A stretch of DNA of 64,000 bases from Candidatus Thioglobus sp. NP1 (GCF_003326015.1 NZ_CP023860.1:1302001-1366000); one strand, 5' to 3'. Shown: positions 18,780-27,686, counted from the first letter of the stretch. The notes: generated by a model not told the origin, from the letters alone. Numbers and translations: made by a program.

Positions 18780-19994
18780 TTAGAAAGGAATTAAATTGCT
18801 TTTTTTAGATTCGGTAAGATGTTTTGTTATTAAAGACTTAACTGGAGGAAAGCGATTTGCAAACTTCAAGACCAGTCTTCTAATTTGCTTAGAGGCAGCA
18901 GCATCATTTGTAAACAAGGAAACAACACCATTAGTGCCAAAATACATAATTCTTGAAAGATGTATCTGCTTATTTTCAAACTCCTTTAAAACAATACTTG
19001 AACCTATATCATTACCAGTCTTAATGGCCTTAATAATTGAATTTGAAAGAATATCTTGCCCTCTGAGGCCTAAATTAAAACCATGGGCAGTTACTGGATG
19101 CATTCCAACAGCTGCATCTCCAATAAGTGCAAATCTTGTTGATATGAACTTCTGAGCATATACACCAACCAAAGGGTAAGAGAATCGTTGTCCAATTTGT
19201 TTCATTTGACCTAGTTTTCCACCAAAACCATCACTTGTCATCTCACAAAATTTTTCTTCATCCATTTCAAGCATTTCATCCGCCTGATCTGTTGGAACCG
19301 TTAGAACTACTGAAGAAATGTCACCATTAAGAGGTAATAGAGCTAAAGTATGTCCATAATTAAAACATTCTAAAGCAGTATGATCGTGTGGTTTCTCATG
19401 GGACACCCTTGTAATTATCATTACCTTAGAAAAGTCCTTCATCATTGAGGGAATACCCATCTTTCTTCTAATTTCAGAAAAGCGGCTATCTGCTGCAACA
19501 ATTAGCTTTGAATTTATGATTTGACCATCAGAAAGAGTAATGCTTGACTCACTTATATTCGTATTGATATCATCAACTGAAAGGTCATTAATAAAGGTAA
19601 GATTTTCTAATTTTGAAGCTTTTTGAAATAATGCTAATCTTATTAAATTATTTGGAACAAGATAGCCTAGAGCGTCGATTTTAGATTTTTTAGTATCAAA
19701 ATTTAATAAAGACTCAGAATCTCCATCAAAAACCTTTGCCTGTTTCAGAGGACTTACTTTGGATGCATCTATTAAATCCCAAACACCCATTTTTTTAAGA
19801 ATCTTTAATGAATTATGAGTCAAAGCAGTCTCTCTTCCATCCGCCTTAGGATTATTAATTGTCGAAATAGGAGACTTTTCAACAATAAGAGTTTTTAGGT
19901 TCTGATTAGCTAGAGAGCATGCAAAACTAAGGCCTGCAGGACCAGCACCGATAATTATAATATCAAAATCTTTTTCTGTAGTTTTTTGATTCAT
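18780..19994 (-). CDS. FAD-dependent ubiquinone-biosynthesis hydroxylase (UbiH/UbiF/VisC family)
   Basis: This aromatic-ring hydroxylase of the COQ6/UbiH family has the FAD motif IIIGAGPAGLSFACSLA at the N-terminus, the DG-x-GRE-TAL segment, the VVAADSRFSEIRR-type DG/NADH region and the second FAD motif RFALIGDAAVGMHPVTAHGFNLGLRG. It would hydroxylate one ring position of a ubiquinone precursor at the inner membrane. Several family members differ only in regiospecificity, so I give no symbol. I chose ATG 19994 (404 residues); an in-frame upstream start at 20072 would overlap the preceding gene and add 26 residues not typical of the family. Confidence 0.88.
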   Translation of the reverse strand: MNQKTTEKDFDIIIIGAGPAGLSFACSLANQNLKTLIVEKSPISTINNPKADGRETALTHNSLKILKKMGVWDLIDASKVSPLKQAKVFDGDSESLLNFDTKKSKIDALGYLVPNNLIRLALFQKASKLENLTFINDLSVDDINTNISESSITLSDGQIINSKLIVAADSRFSEIRRKMGIPSMMKDFSKVMIITRVSHEKPHDHTALECFNYGHTLALLPLNGDISSVVLTVPTDQADEMLEMDEEKFCEMTSDGFGGKLGQMKQIGQRFSYPLVGVYAQKFISTRFALIGDAAVGMHPVTAHGFNLGLRGQDILSNSIIKAIKTGNDIGSSIVLKEFENKQIHLSRIMYFGTNGVVSLFTNDAAASKQIRRLVLKFANRFPPVKSLITKHLTESKKSNLIPF

Positions 19995-20043
19995 CAAAGT
20001 ATTTATTTTTATCCTTTGTGATGATGGTAAATTAAGATATAAC

Positions 20044-20652
20044 CTATTGACTAGAATCCTTAGATTCTGCAATTTGCTTCAACCAGTAGGCACTTTTACC
20101 AAGATCTTTCTCAGTCCCAATTCCCTCTTTATACATTTCAGCAACCTTAATTTGAGATTCTAAATAACCCCTTCTAGCAGCCGTAATATAATATTCATAG
20201 GCTTTATTATAGTCTTGTGAAGCACCCTTCCCAGTTTCATACATTTCAGCAAGATTGTGTTGAGCAAAAAGATAGTCCTGATTTGCAGCTAAACTAATCC
20301 AACCAAATGCTTTATCATAATCCGTTGTTACCCCAATTCCTAAATAATACATTGCACCAAGATAATACTGAGCTTTTGGATGTGATAAGTTTGCAGCTTT
20401 ATTTAAATATTCAAGTCCTTTTGAATTATCATTTTCGACACCAATTCCAACAATATACATAATACCTAAGGCTGTCATAGAATCAAGATCACCAGATTTT
20501 GAGCCTTGTCTAAATGCAAAAAGGGCCTTTTTATAGTCTTGCTCCACACCATCACCATAAAAAAAAGCACGGCCTCTATCGTACAAACTAGTATCTGAAA
20601 AAACTGGCGAAGAGATAGAAATAAAAATGGTAAATATTAATAAGTATTTCAT
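20044..20652 (-). CDS. Secreted Sel1-repeat protein
   Basis: This 202-residue protein starts with a signal peptide (MKYLLIFTIFISISSPVFS, probable cleavage after VFS). The rest is about four to five Sel1-like repeats of about 36 residues with the A-x2-YLGAMYYLGIGV-type pattern (LGIMYIVGIGV, LGAMYYLGIGV, LAEMYETGKGA, VAEMYKEGIGT). Such repeats form helical solenoids that mediate protein contacts; the partner here is unknown. Its 3' end is close to the Ubi hydroxylase start. Confidence 0.88.
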   Translation of the reverse strand: MKYLLIFTIFISISSPVFSDTSLYDRGRAFFYGDGVEQDYKKALFAFRQGSKSGDLDSMTALGIMYIVGIGVENDNSKGLEYLNKAANLSHPKAQYYLGAMYYLGIGVTTDYDKAFGWISLAANQDYLFAQHNLAEMYETGKGASQDYNKAYEYYITAARRGYLESQIKVAEMYKEGIGTEKDLGKSAYWLKQIAESKDSSQ

Positions 20653-20705
20653 TATGTAAATGTTAATTTAATAATCCAATAAGATTTTACAGTTTATTTC
20701 AGTGT

Positions 20706-21965
20706 TTATACATCATCCCTTGGAACAAATTCAAGTACTGTTGCATTGATACAATATCTTGGCATTCCGTCTGGACCATCATTAAAAACATGACCAAGAT
20801 GGATATCAGAACTGACAGATCTTATTTCAGTACGAACCATTCCATAACTTTTATCTATTAGCTCATACACTTCATTATCTACTGGTCTTGTAAAAGAAAG
20901 CCAGCCTGACTTAGAGTCAAATCGATCAGCCGTATCAAAGAGCGGCCTTCCAGATAACTTATCTACAAAAATACCTTCTGGAGTATCTTTAAAAATCTTA
21001 TATTGGACACAAAATCTTTTATCCGTTCCATCATTAAATGCAACATTATGAGCTTCAGAGCCAATACCTAATTTAAAATCACCAAGTGCTTTATAAAAAT
21101 CTTCTGACGACATTATGCCCTGATGAGCCCAAACCTCCTTACCATCTTCAATAAGAAAAATTGTAGGAGTAGCCCATGTTGGTGTTTCTATTTCAAAACC
21201 ACTTAGCGCAGATGCTGGCGTAGATCTTAGTGGAATGGTTCCTGCATACTTTGACGTTACTTTTTTCTCAAACTCAATACAAAATAAACAAGTACCTTCA
21301 ATTTCAGGACCAATAACTATAATCTCCTTGCCCCCAAGTGGAGTTATCTTATCTAAGGGACTCTCAATTGAATTTTGTGTAAGAAAAGCAACACCAGTAG
21401 AATGGTCAGGACAATAGCCATTTGGATTAAAACGTAAATAATCTTGGTGATAATCCTCTGCAGGCCAAAATTTTTCTAAAGCAGACATTTCTGTAACGAT
21501 CTGCCCATATCCTTTTTCACTTAATAGCTTTTGAAACTCTTGTCCAGTTTTAATAGCTATTTCTTTTTGTTTATCAGTTGTCCAATAAATAGCAGAGCGA
21601 TAATTATTACCAACATCATTGCCTTGGCGATTCATCTGAGTTGGGTCATGAATCTCCCAGAAATTTTTTATTAAAGTCTCTGTAGAGACTTTACTAGAGT
21701 CATAAACAACTTTTACAGTCTCAGTATGATTAATTAGAGTATTACTATTTTCTTTTTCCTCATCTGACATACCTATGTTTTTGAGAATAGATAGAAAGGT
21801 TTCGCCTTGTCCATTTCTCCTATTATTAAGAACATCTTGATATGTTGGGTTCTCATAATTACCACCTGAATAACCAGAGACAACATCTATAACGCCATCA
21901 AAACTTTCAAAGTTTTTTTCGACACCCCAAAAACAACCTGCAGCAAAAAAAATTTCTAAAATCAC
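20706..21965 (-). CDS. msrAB: Methionine sulfoxide reductase fusion MsrA-thioredoxin-MsrB
   Basis: This 419-residue protein fuses three domains. Residues 1-195 are MsrA with catalytic Cys11 in GCFWG and an insertion at about 47-80. Residues ~205-297 look like a thioredoxin fold, with CLFC at 226-229 and a TPT cis-proline-like motif at 266-268. Residues ~310-419 are MsrB with GHVF (391-394) and catalytic Cys405 in RYCINA, but all four zinc-binding cysteines of typical MsrB are replaced (LSGR, SVSS). No signal peptide is seen, so it should be cytoplasmic. The start is GTG at 21965 with AAGGA seven bases upstream. The Neisseria PilB order is thioredoxin-MsrA-MsrB, so this order differs. Confidence 0.9.
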   Translation of the reverse strand: MILEIFFAAGCFWGVEKNFESFDGVIDVVSGYSGGNYENPTYQDVLNNRRNGQGETFLSILKNIGMSDEEKENSNTLINHTETVKVVYDSSKVSTETLIKNFWEIHDPTQMNRQGNDVGNNYRSAIYWTTDKQKEIAIKTGQEFQKLLSEKGYGQIVTEMSALEKFWPAEDYHQDYLRFNPNGYCPDHSTGVAFLTQNSIESPLDKITPLGGKEIIVIGPEIEGTCLFCIEFEKKVTSKYAGTIPLRSTPASALSGFEIETPTWATPTIFLIEDGKEVWAHQGIMSSEDFYKALGDFKLGIGSEAHNVAFNDGTDKRFCVQYKIFKDTPEGIFVDKLSGRPLFDTADRFDSKSGWLSFTRPVDNEVYELIDKSYGMVRTEIRSVSSDIHLGHVFNDGPDGMPRYCINATVLEFVPRDDV

Positions 21966-22085
21966 TGGATAATCCTTAAATATTTAAAAAAAATGGATTC
22001 TACACCTTATAAACGAATATAAGGTGTTGAATGAGTGAAGAATAGACAGATTCAAAAGGTAATTATCAAAAATACATTCAATAAT

Positions 22086-22814
22086 TTAGTTCACAATTTT
22101 TAGATATCCTTTAATATAGGCTGAGGGAAAAGAAATTTTATTAGATTTTGATGCAAGAGAATTAAACTTTATTGATAAGTCTTTTTCCATATTTTTTCTT
22201 AAGAATTCATCAGTTAAATCTAACTCAACTACCTCATTATAATCACAATAAGTAGACGAACAGCCAGAAGCATTAGATGAAATTAAATTAATATTAACTG
22301 AGTTTTCATCGTCACAAGTATTCCACTTATCACAAAAGCTTGCTGAAGAATAGCTTCTCTTTTCCTCTGATTTATATGTAATAGATAAATTAACAATATG
22401 ATTTGTAGAACTATCATTATTATCTTTAATACCAATTAAAAAATAATCAAATGTATCAGGATCACCGATCATACTTCTATTCTGAGTATCCGATATTTTA
22501 GAAGCAACAAACTTTAATTTATTATCTGATATTTGGATTTTTTCAGCATACTCAGCTGTCAGTCCAGCCTCTAATAAATCAGCATCAATCTTCTCTTTTT
22601 TCTTGTTGAGAATTTTAACTACTGATGCAACTAAATCAGGATTATAGTTTTTTTGAGCCTCAATAATACTATCATCATGAGATAGGTTTAAAGCAAAAAT
22701 CCTTTCTACTTCAGTATCGATAGGATTTTTAGGCATAGAAAGTTCAGAATAATCTATTGCAGAACAACCAATTAAACCAATAGATAGAAATAAGATAATA
22801 ATGATTTTTTTCAT
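22086..22814 (-). CDS. Putative lipoprotein of unknown function
   Basis: This 242-residue protein has a short lysine-led hydrophobic signal (MKKIIIILFLSIGLIGC) with a lipobox LIGC, so Cys17 should be lipidated after cleavage. The following aspartate/serine context does not give a firm sorting prediction. The mature part is mixed alpha/beta and hydrophilic, with cysteines clustered near residues 160-200 (SFCDKWNTCDD, SGCSSTYCDYNE) that could form disulfides in the periplasm. I recognise no family. It is followed upstream by a tRNA gene on the same strand. Confidence 0.75.
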   Translation of the reverse strand: MKKIIIILFLSIGLIGCSAIDYSELSMPKNPIDTEVERIFALNLSHDDSIIEAQKNYNPDLVASVVKILNKKKEKIDADLLEAGLTAEYAEKIQISDNKLKFVASKISDTQNRSMIGDPDTFDYFLIGIKDNNDSSTNHIVNLSITYKSEEKRSYSSASFCDKWNTCDDENSVNINLISSNASGCSSTYCDYNEVVELDLTDEFLRKNMEKDLSIKFNSLASKSNKISFPSAYIKGYLKIVN

Positions 22815-22841
22815 TTTTTTACTCTTTAAATTAAAATAAAG

Positions 22842-22918
22842 TGGTAGTCACGGTCAGATTTGAACTGACGACTTCCACCTTGTCGAGGTGGCACTCTAAC
22901 CAACTGAGTTACGCGACT
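22842..22918 (-). tRNA. tRNA-Val (GAC), with C at position 33
   Basis: The 77-base gene folds canonically: acceptor AGTCGCG/CGTGACT, D stem ACTC/GAGT, anticodon stem CCACC/GGTGG, T stem GTCAG/CTGAC with loop TTCAAAT, discriminator A and an encoded CCA. The anticodon loop is TCGACAA, placing GAC (valine) at 34-36. The base at position 33 is C, where U is nearly universal. A73 and A35/C36 agree with valine identity. A TATAAT lies about 14 bases upstream, overlapping the pyrF stop codon. Confidence 0.88.
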
Positions 22919-22929
22919 GCTATGGAAAA

Positions 22930-23634
22930 TTATACTGCTTCGAAAGTAGATTTGATGATTTTTTGAATATTTGATGCAGCTTGATATCTATTTTCAGCAT
23001 TTTTAATTGGCCTTCCAACAACTATATAGTCAGACCCACTTTTAAAAGCAGTTGAAACATCAACAACTCGTTTTTGGTCATCATCATTAGCTACTGGTCT
23101 TATTCCTGGAGTAACTGCAATTAATTTATTATCAACATATTCTCTAATATAGGGCACTTCAAGACCCGATGAAACTATTCCATCACAGCCAGCCTCAAAA
23201 GCCCTTTTGGCCCTTGATATAACTAAATCTTTCACATTACACTTAAAGCCTAGATCATCCAAATCCCCTCTATCAAGACTTGTAAGCGCTGTAACAGCAA
23301 GTATTTTTAAATTATTTTTATTTTCAGCAGCTTTTTCCATTAAAGCTTGATTACCATGAATAGTTGCAAAAGTTGCACCATACTCACTTAGTCTTGCAAT
23401 TGTTCTCCCAACAGTCTCAGGTACATCAAAAAATTTCAAATCAACAAAAACCTTTTTATCTTTTGCTACTAACCAATCTAATAACTCAAAGTACTGACCA
23501 GTCATTAAAAGCTCCATACCAATCTTATAGAAATTAATACTATCATCAAGTTCAACTACTATTTCCTTAGCTTTTGAAACCTCTGGCACATCTAGAGCAA
23601 AAATTAAACGGTCTTCAATATTTATATCTTTCAT
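22930..23634 (-). CDS. pyrF: Orotidine 5'-phosphate decarboxylase
   Basis: This 234-residue enzyme makes UMP in the last step of de novo pyrimidine synthesis. The signature is intact: FALDVPEVSKAKE at the N-terminus, the catalytic tetrad region VFVDLKFFDVPETVGR (D-x-K-x2-D), ATIHGN, TALTSLD, and the phosphate-binding TPGIRP and YIVVGRPI. Length is standard for the short bacterial class. It precedes tRNA-Val on the same strand. With the pyrimidine breakdown genes at 51-64 kb, the organism can both make and degrade pyrimidines. Confidence 0.97.
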   Translation of the reverse strand: MKDINIEDRLIFALDVPEVSKAKEIVVELDDSINFYKIGMELLMTGQYFELLDWLVAKDKKVFVDLKFFDVPETVGRTIARLSEYGATFATIHGNQALMEKAAENKNNLKILAVTALTSLDRGDLDDLGFKCNVKDLVISRAKRAFEAGCDGIVSSGLEVPYIREYVDNKLIAVTPGIRPVANDDDQKRVVDVSTAFKSGSDYIVVGRPIKNAENRYQAASNIQKIIKSTFEAV

Positions 23635-23690
23635 CTTAACTTATAAAAAAATGTATAAATAAAATTATACTTGAGAGTATTAGCCAAGAA

Positions 23691-24536
23691 TTAATCTGAA
23701 GAAATAAACTCTTTAACTTTTTTAAAAACTACTTTAGCACCCCGCTCATTCAAATGTATTTGATCAAATAATATCCATTGCCCATTGGACTTAGAAATTT
23801 TATCCCATGACCTCTTAAAGACGTAATGATGATATATACCTCCAAATATTCGACGAAGTATTGTTATAGTTTTTGGGTTAAAGTCATTTTTTAATGGATA
23901 GTCTCTATTTGCTAATTCAGACCAAATTAAATCTGAGATAGGTAGAAGAGTAATATTCTTTTTAATTGCAGTGAGCTCTATGAATTCATTAAAATTTTTT
24001 ATATGGTTATTGTTTACTGAATCTTTATATTCACCAATTGGAGGAAGAGTACAAATTGCAAGTTTAGGAACATTTTTAAGGCGATCTATTAATTCTGGTA
24101 ATAGCTCTTTAAATCTTTCTAAAGTAGGGATTTCGGGTAACTGACTATTTTTTTTATAACGCTCTCCTGAATTTTTATCAAGCGATGCCAATGCATCATT
24201 TGTGCCAATCATTATGGTTACAACATCAGGTTTACAGGCTAATATTGAATCCAATCTTTGATGAACTTGCCATACAACATCACCATTAATACCTTCATTA
24301 AGGAATTTATCATTTGGATACTCTTGTCGTAGGCTGTCAACCCAACATTCACCAATATTGCCATGAGTTAAAGAATCTCCAATACAAGCAATAACTCGTC
24401 CTTTTTTTAAACGGTCTGATTCTATAAAATCTATAGCCCTATCTTTTGGTGGGGTTGCTATTATTGAAGACACATAAAAAAAAATAGCTGCAATTATTAT
24501 TACAGCTATTAATATTATTAAAAAGAAAGAACCCAT
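23691..24536 (-). CDS. Membrane-anchored SGNH/GDSL hydrolase
   Basis: The protein (281 residues from ATG 24536; a TTG at 24545 is an alternative) begins with a single hydrophobic segment (about residues 3-26), probably a membrane anchor. The SGNH blocks follow: block I IACIGDSLTHGNIG with the nucleophilic serine, block II glycine in NEGINGDVV, block III MIGTNDA with the asparagine, and block V near the end (DQIHLNERGAKV) with Asp and His. Such enzymes are esterases, lipases or polysaccharide deacetylases; the substrate is not predictable. It lies 13 bases or so from the glycine-zipper gene upstream. Confidence 0.85.
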   Translation of the reverse strand: MGSFFLIILIAVIIIAAIFFYVSSIIATPPKDRAIDFIESDRLKKGRVIACIGDSLTHGNIGECWVDSLRQEYPNDKFLNEGINGDVVWQVHQRLDSILACKPDVVTIMIGTNDALASLDKNSGERYKKNSQLPEIPTLERFKELLPELIDRLKNVPKLAICTLPPIGEYKDSVNNNHIKNFNEFIELTAIKKNITLLPISDLIWSELANRDYPLKNDFNPKTITILRRIFGGIYHHYVFKRSWDKISKSNGQWILFDQIHLNERGAKVVFKKVKEFISSD

Positions 24537-24558
24537 AGAGGTCAATACTACATATACA

Positions 24559-25062
24559 TTAAAGACCTTCTATCGATACTTCAATTTTGATAACGTCATC
24601 ATAAGGTCTTTTCTTACTAGAGAAGGAAACCTCACGTCCATCATAATCAACAGTAACTCTATAATGGCTCAGTCTTTTTTCAATAACTTGCCTAACTTTA
24701 TTTTCACATACTTCTTGACTAACAACAGCTCCTGTTCCATTAGCTTTTTCAGCATCATTTGCTAGTGATGCTCCTAAAAATGCACCAAATATTGTCATAG
24801 CATCTTTACCATCACCATCACCAAGTTTATTTCCAATAGCACCTCCAAGGACAGCGCCCATTAATTCATTTGTTGCACTTCCATCACCACTTTGAACGGA
24901 TTCTTTAATATAGCATTCTTGATATGGCTCATCAACTCTATATTGTTTAAAGACCTTTTCAACAGAAGTTACGGTTGCTGAATCGACAAAACTTCCTGCA
25001 AAAGTAAGCTGAGATGCTAATATAAATGACATAATTATTAAACTTTTTAAAATTTTTCTCAT
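24559..25062 (-). CDS. Secreted glycine-zipper (2TM) protein
   Basis: This 167-residue protein has a signal peptide (MRKILKSLIIMSFILASQLTFA, cleavage probably after FAG/A) and a central glycine-zipper double-hairpin (about residues 68-100: MGAVLGGAIGNKLGDGDG, then MTIFGAFLGASLAND) of the Rick_17kDa/2TM type. It ends in a short beta-rich region. Relatives are outer-membrane-associated proteins of unclear function. The start has a GGAG Shine-Dalgarno. Confidence 0.8.
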   Translation of the reverse strand: MRKILKSLIIMSFILASQLTFAGSFVDSATVTSVEKVFKQYRVDEPYQECYIKESVQSGDGSATNELMGAVLGGAIGNKLGDGDGKDAMTIFGAFLGASLANDAEKANGTGAVVSQEVCENKVRQVIEKRLSHYRVTVDYDGREVSFSSKKRPYDDVIKIEVSIEGL

Positions 25063-25164
25063 AACTTTACTCCAGTAATATTTAGCCCCTATAATGTGAA
25101 TTATATACTTTTTTAATATTTTTTCATTGAATTAACAATCATAACTGGCAATAATATAACACTT

Positions 25165-25241
25165 GCCTTGGTAGCTCAGCTGGATAGAGCACTCGCCTCC
25201 TAAGCGAGGGGTCGTAGGTTCAAATCCTGCCCAGGGCGCCA
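25165..25241 (+). tRNA. tRNA-Arg (CCT)
   Basis: The 77-base gene has acceptor GCCTTGG/CCAGGGC (one G-T pair), D stem GCTC/GAGC, anticodon stem CTCGC/GCGAG with loop CTCCTAA (anticodon CCT, decoding AGG), T stem GTAGG/CCTGC with loop TTCAAAT, discriminator G and an encoded CCA. It ends two bases before the serC stop codon on the other strand. Confidence 0.96.
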
Positions 25242-25243
25242 CA

Positions 25244-26323
25244 TTATGCAAATTTCTTTTCAAAATCTTTCATAAAAGTAACCAAAGCATTGACACCCTC
25301 TTTTGGCATTGCATTATATATGCTAGCTCTCATACCACCAACACTACGGTGCCCTTTTAATGCCAACAAATCAGCTTCTTTTGATTTTTCTAAAAATAAG
25401 GTATTGAGATTTTCATCCGCTAAAAAAAATGGAACATTCATTAATGAGCGATATCTAATGGATACCTTATTTAAATAAAAATCACTATTATCAATTGCAG
25501 CATAAAGTGTTTTTGCTTTTTCTTCATTAATTTTTTGTATTACATTTAAACCACCCTGCTCCTTAAGCCACTCAAATACGCAGCCTGCCGCATACCACGA
25601 GAAGGTTGTTGGAGTATTAAACATTGATTCATTATTAGCCTGTGTAGAGTAATCAAAAAGTTTTGGCTGACCATTAACTACTTGTCCCAATAAATCCTCT
25701 CGAACAATAACAATAGTTAGTCCTGACGGTCCAATATTTTTTTGTGCCCCCGCATAAATAACTCCAAATTTTGTTACGTCAATTTCACGAGAAAGAATCG
25801 TTGAAGACATGTCAGCCGCCAATGGCATCTTAACTTCAGGAATATAATCAAATTCTAAACCAGCTATAGTTTCATTAGAAACATAATGAAGATAAGCTGC
25901 ATCTTCATTAATATTCCATTTTTCAAAATCCTCAATATCAGTAAAGTTATTATTTGAACTATCTGAACAAATATTTACATCACAGTAACGACTTGCCTCA
26001 CTAATTGCCTTCTCTGACCAAAGTCCAGTATTGACATAATTTGCAATATTTCTTCCTCTAAGAAGGTTAATAGGAACCATTGAAAATTGAGCTGAAGCTC
26101 CACCTTGAAGAAATAAAACTTTATAGTTATTTGGAATACTAAGTAAGTCCCTCAAATCCTGTTCTGACTTTCTAGCAACCTCCATAAAATCCTCACCACG
26201 ATGTGAGATTTCCATTATTGAGGCTTTAGCTCCTCTATATTCTAAAAGCTCCTCATTAATTTTTTTAAGGACTTCGCTTGGAAGCATAGCGGGACCAGCA
26301 CTAAAATTGTATGCTTTTGTCAT
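25244..26323 (-). CDS. serC: Phosphoserine aminotransferase
   Basis: This 359-residue PLP enzyme converts 3-phosphohydroxypyruvate to phosphoserine and also serves pyridoxal phosphate synthesis. Seen: the family N-terminus YNFSAGPAMLP, the EISHRG segment, FLQGGAS, the PLP-lysine segment IYAGAQKNIGPSG, and the C-terminal GHRSVGGMRASIYNAM. Length equals E. coli SerC (362). An extended -10 promoter lies upstream at 26372-26380. Confidence 0.97.
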   Translation of the reverse strand: MTKAYNFSAGPAMLPSEVLKKINEELLEYRGAKASIMEISHRGEDFMEVARKSEQDLRDLLSIPNNYKVLFLQGGASAQFSMVPINLLRGRNIANYVNTGLWSEKAISEASRYCDVNICSDSSNNNFTDIEDFEKWNINEDAAYLHYVSNETIAGLEFDYIPEVKMPLAADMSSTILSREIDVTKFGVIYAGAQKNIGPSGLTIVIVREDLLGQVVNGQPKLFDYSTQANNESMFNTPTTFSWYAAGCVFEWLKEQGGLNVIQKINEEKAKTLYAAIDNSDFYLNKVSIRYRSLMNVPFFLADENLNTLFLEKSKEADLLALKGHRSVGGMRASIYNAMPKEGVNALVTFMKDFEKKFA

Positions 26324-26371
26324 ATTTATTTTTCGTAATTATTAAAAAAATATTTTTTTTTAGAGATGTTA

Positions 26372-26380
26372 ATTATACCA
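26372..26380 (-). promoter_or_regulatory. Extended -10 promoter for serC
   Basis: On the minus strand TGG-TATAAT is the same nine-base extended -10 seen before rne and aroC. It would give a leader of about 45 bases. The rest of 26324-26483 is very AT-rich and must also hold the divergent promoter of the gene at 26484. Confidence 0.5.
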
Positions 26381-26483
26381 AATTGATTATAAATTCATAA
26401 AATTAAGAAAGTGATTAAAATTTATAGAAACAACTATTAAAAAGAACTAAAATCTATATTTATTTTTTTTATATAATATCTAT

Positions 26484-26927
26484 ATGAATATTTTTAAACA
26501 CAATTTTAAGCTACTAGTATTATCTTTATTTGCCTTCCAAGGATTCTCTAATGCTGCATTAGCTGATGAACATCTTCATGCTGTAAGTGGCTCCGTAACA
26601 GGCTGTTCAAATAAACATGCGGTGCATGTCCTTATTTATGAAGAATCAGGCTTTAACAATGGAATGACTCATAGTCAAGAAGTTATTATTAACCCCGAAA
26701 ATAGTGGTGACTGTAAAGTACCATTTAACTTTAATAAGCCTACTGGTTCATATGCTCTAGCTTCTTTTGAAGATAAAAATGGAAATGGAGAATTAGACTT
26801 TTTCTTTTTCATTCCAAAAGAGCCAGCAGGATTTTATAAATTTAATGGGATGGGTGCTCCAAAGTTTGAAAAAATGAAGATTAATGTGGATAAAGATATT
26901 AATAATATTGAGATATTATTACCTTAA
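26484..26927 (+). CDS. Secreted DUF2141 family protein
   Basis: This 147-residue protein carries a signal peptide (about residues 1-27, ending AALA) and a DUF2141 domain, recognised by the ASFEDKNGNGELD segment followed by PKEPAGF. The family is a small periplasmic or outer-membrane-associated beta-sandwich often found with carotenoid or lipid genes; its function is unknown. It is 9 bases upstream of the NAD-binding protein gene and probably co-transcribed with it. Confidence 0.82.
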   Translation: MNIFKHNFKLLVLSLFAFQGFSNAALADEHLHAVSGSVTGCSNKHAVHVLIYEESGFNNGMTHSQEVIINPENSGDCKVPFNFNKPTGSYALASFEDKNGNGELDFFFFIPKEPAGFYKFNGMGAPKFEKMKINVDKDINNIEILLP

Positions 26928-26936
26928 ATAATTAAC

Positions 26937-27578
26937 ATGCATCTTTCAATCATTGCAGGATCTTCTGGACTTGTTGGTAACAATATCTTAAATCAGCTTT
27001 GTGAAGATAACCATAACGTTATTGCAATAAATAGAAAGCCTATTTCAGGTCTTCACCCTAAAACTACAGAGCTTGTCATTGACTTTGAATCCTTTCTTAT
27101 CGATGGGTCTTTACCAGCATGTAATCATGCATTTATTTGCCTTGGAACCACTATGAAGATTGCAGGAAATAAAAATAATTTTCGAAGAGTTGATTTTGAT
27201 TATTCTCTTGATATTGCTAAAAAAGCGTTTGAGTCGGGCGCAAAAAAATTAACTCTGATTTCTTCTGGTGGTGCTGATAGTTCTTCTAAAAACTTTTATC
27301 TTAGAGTTAAAGGTGAACTTGAGGATGCTATTATTAATATTGGATTTGAGAGTGTAAATATTTTTAGACCTGGCTTTTTAACTGGAGCTGGAGGAAGAAA
27401 AAGGGCTACATCTGAAAAAATATTCATGAAGCTTGCAAAATTTCTTGACCTTATTCTTATTGGCTCTGCAAGAAAATACCGAAGCATCAATGCTGAAGTT
27501 TTAGCAAGAAAAATGGTTTCTACATTAAAAAGTAAGCCAGGAGTTAATTACTATTACTATGACGACTTTATAAAATAA
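26937..27578 (+). CDS. NAD(P)-binding Rossmann-fold protein (HTATIP2-like atypical SDR)
   Basis: This 213-residue protein opens with a glycine-rich nucleotide-binding loop (IIAGSSGLVGNNIL) and continues with AFICLGTTMKIAGNKNNFRRVDFDYSL and the KLTLISSGGADSSSKNFYLRVKGELE region. That pattern is typical of HTATIP2/CC3-like atypical short-chain dehydrogenases. The Y-x3-K pair is present (YLRVK). The substrate is unknown. Confidence 0.75.
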   Translation: MHLSIIAGSSGLVGNNILNQLCEDNHNVIAINRKPISGLHPKTTELVIDFESFLIDGSLPACNHAFICLGTTMKIAGNKNNFRRVDFDYSLDIAKKAFESGAKKLTLISSGGADSSSKNFYLRVKGELEDAIINIGFESVNIFRPGFLTGAGGRKRATSEKIFMKLAKFLDLILIGSARKYRSINAEVLARKMVSTLKSKPGVNYYYYDDFIK

Positions 27579-27645
27579 CAAATTTAAGTTTTAAACTGAC
27601 TTAAAAACCATCAATAACAATCTTAGTCGTTATAAAAACTGCCAC

Positions 27646-27654
27646 TGGTATAAT
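27646..27654 (+). promoter_or_regulatory. Extended -10 promoter for aroC
   Basis: TGG-TATAAT lies 32 bases before the aroC ATG at 27687. There is no clear -35, as in the rne and serC promoters. Confidence 0.5.
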
Positions 27655-27686
27655 ATTGACCATCTAATTAAGCATATCAATTGACA

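Noticed and set aside
27681-27686. TTG at 27681 as the aroC start
   Set aside because: ATG 27687 gives the normal AroC N-terminal length.
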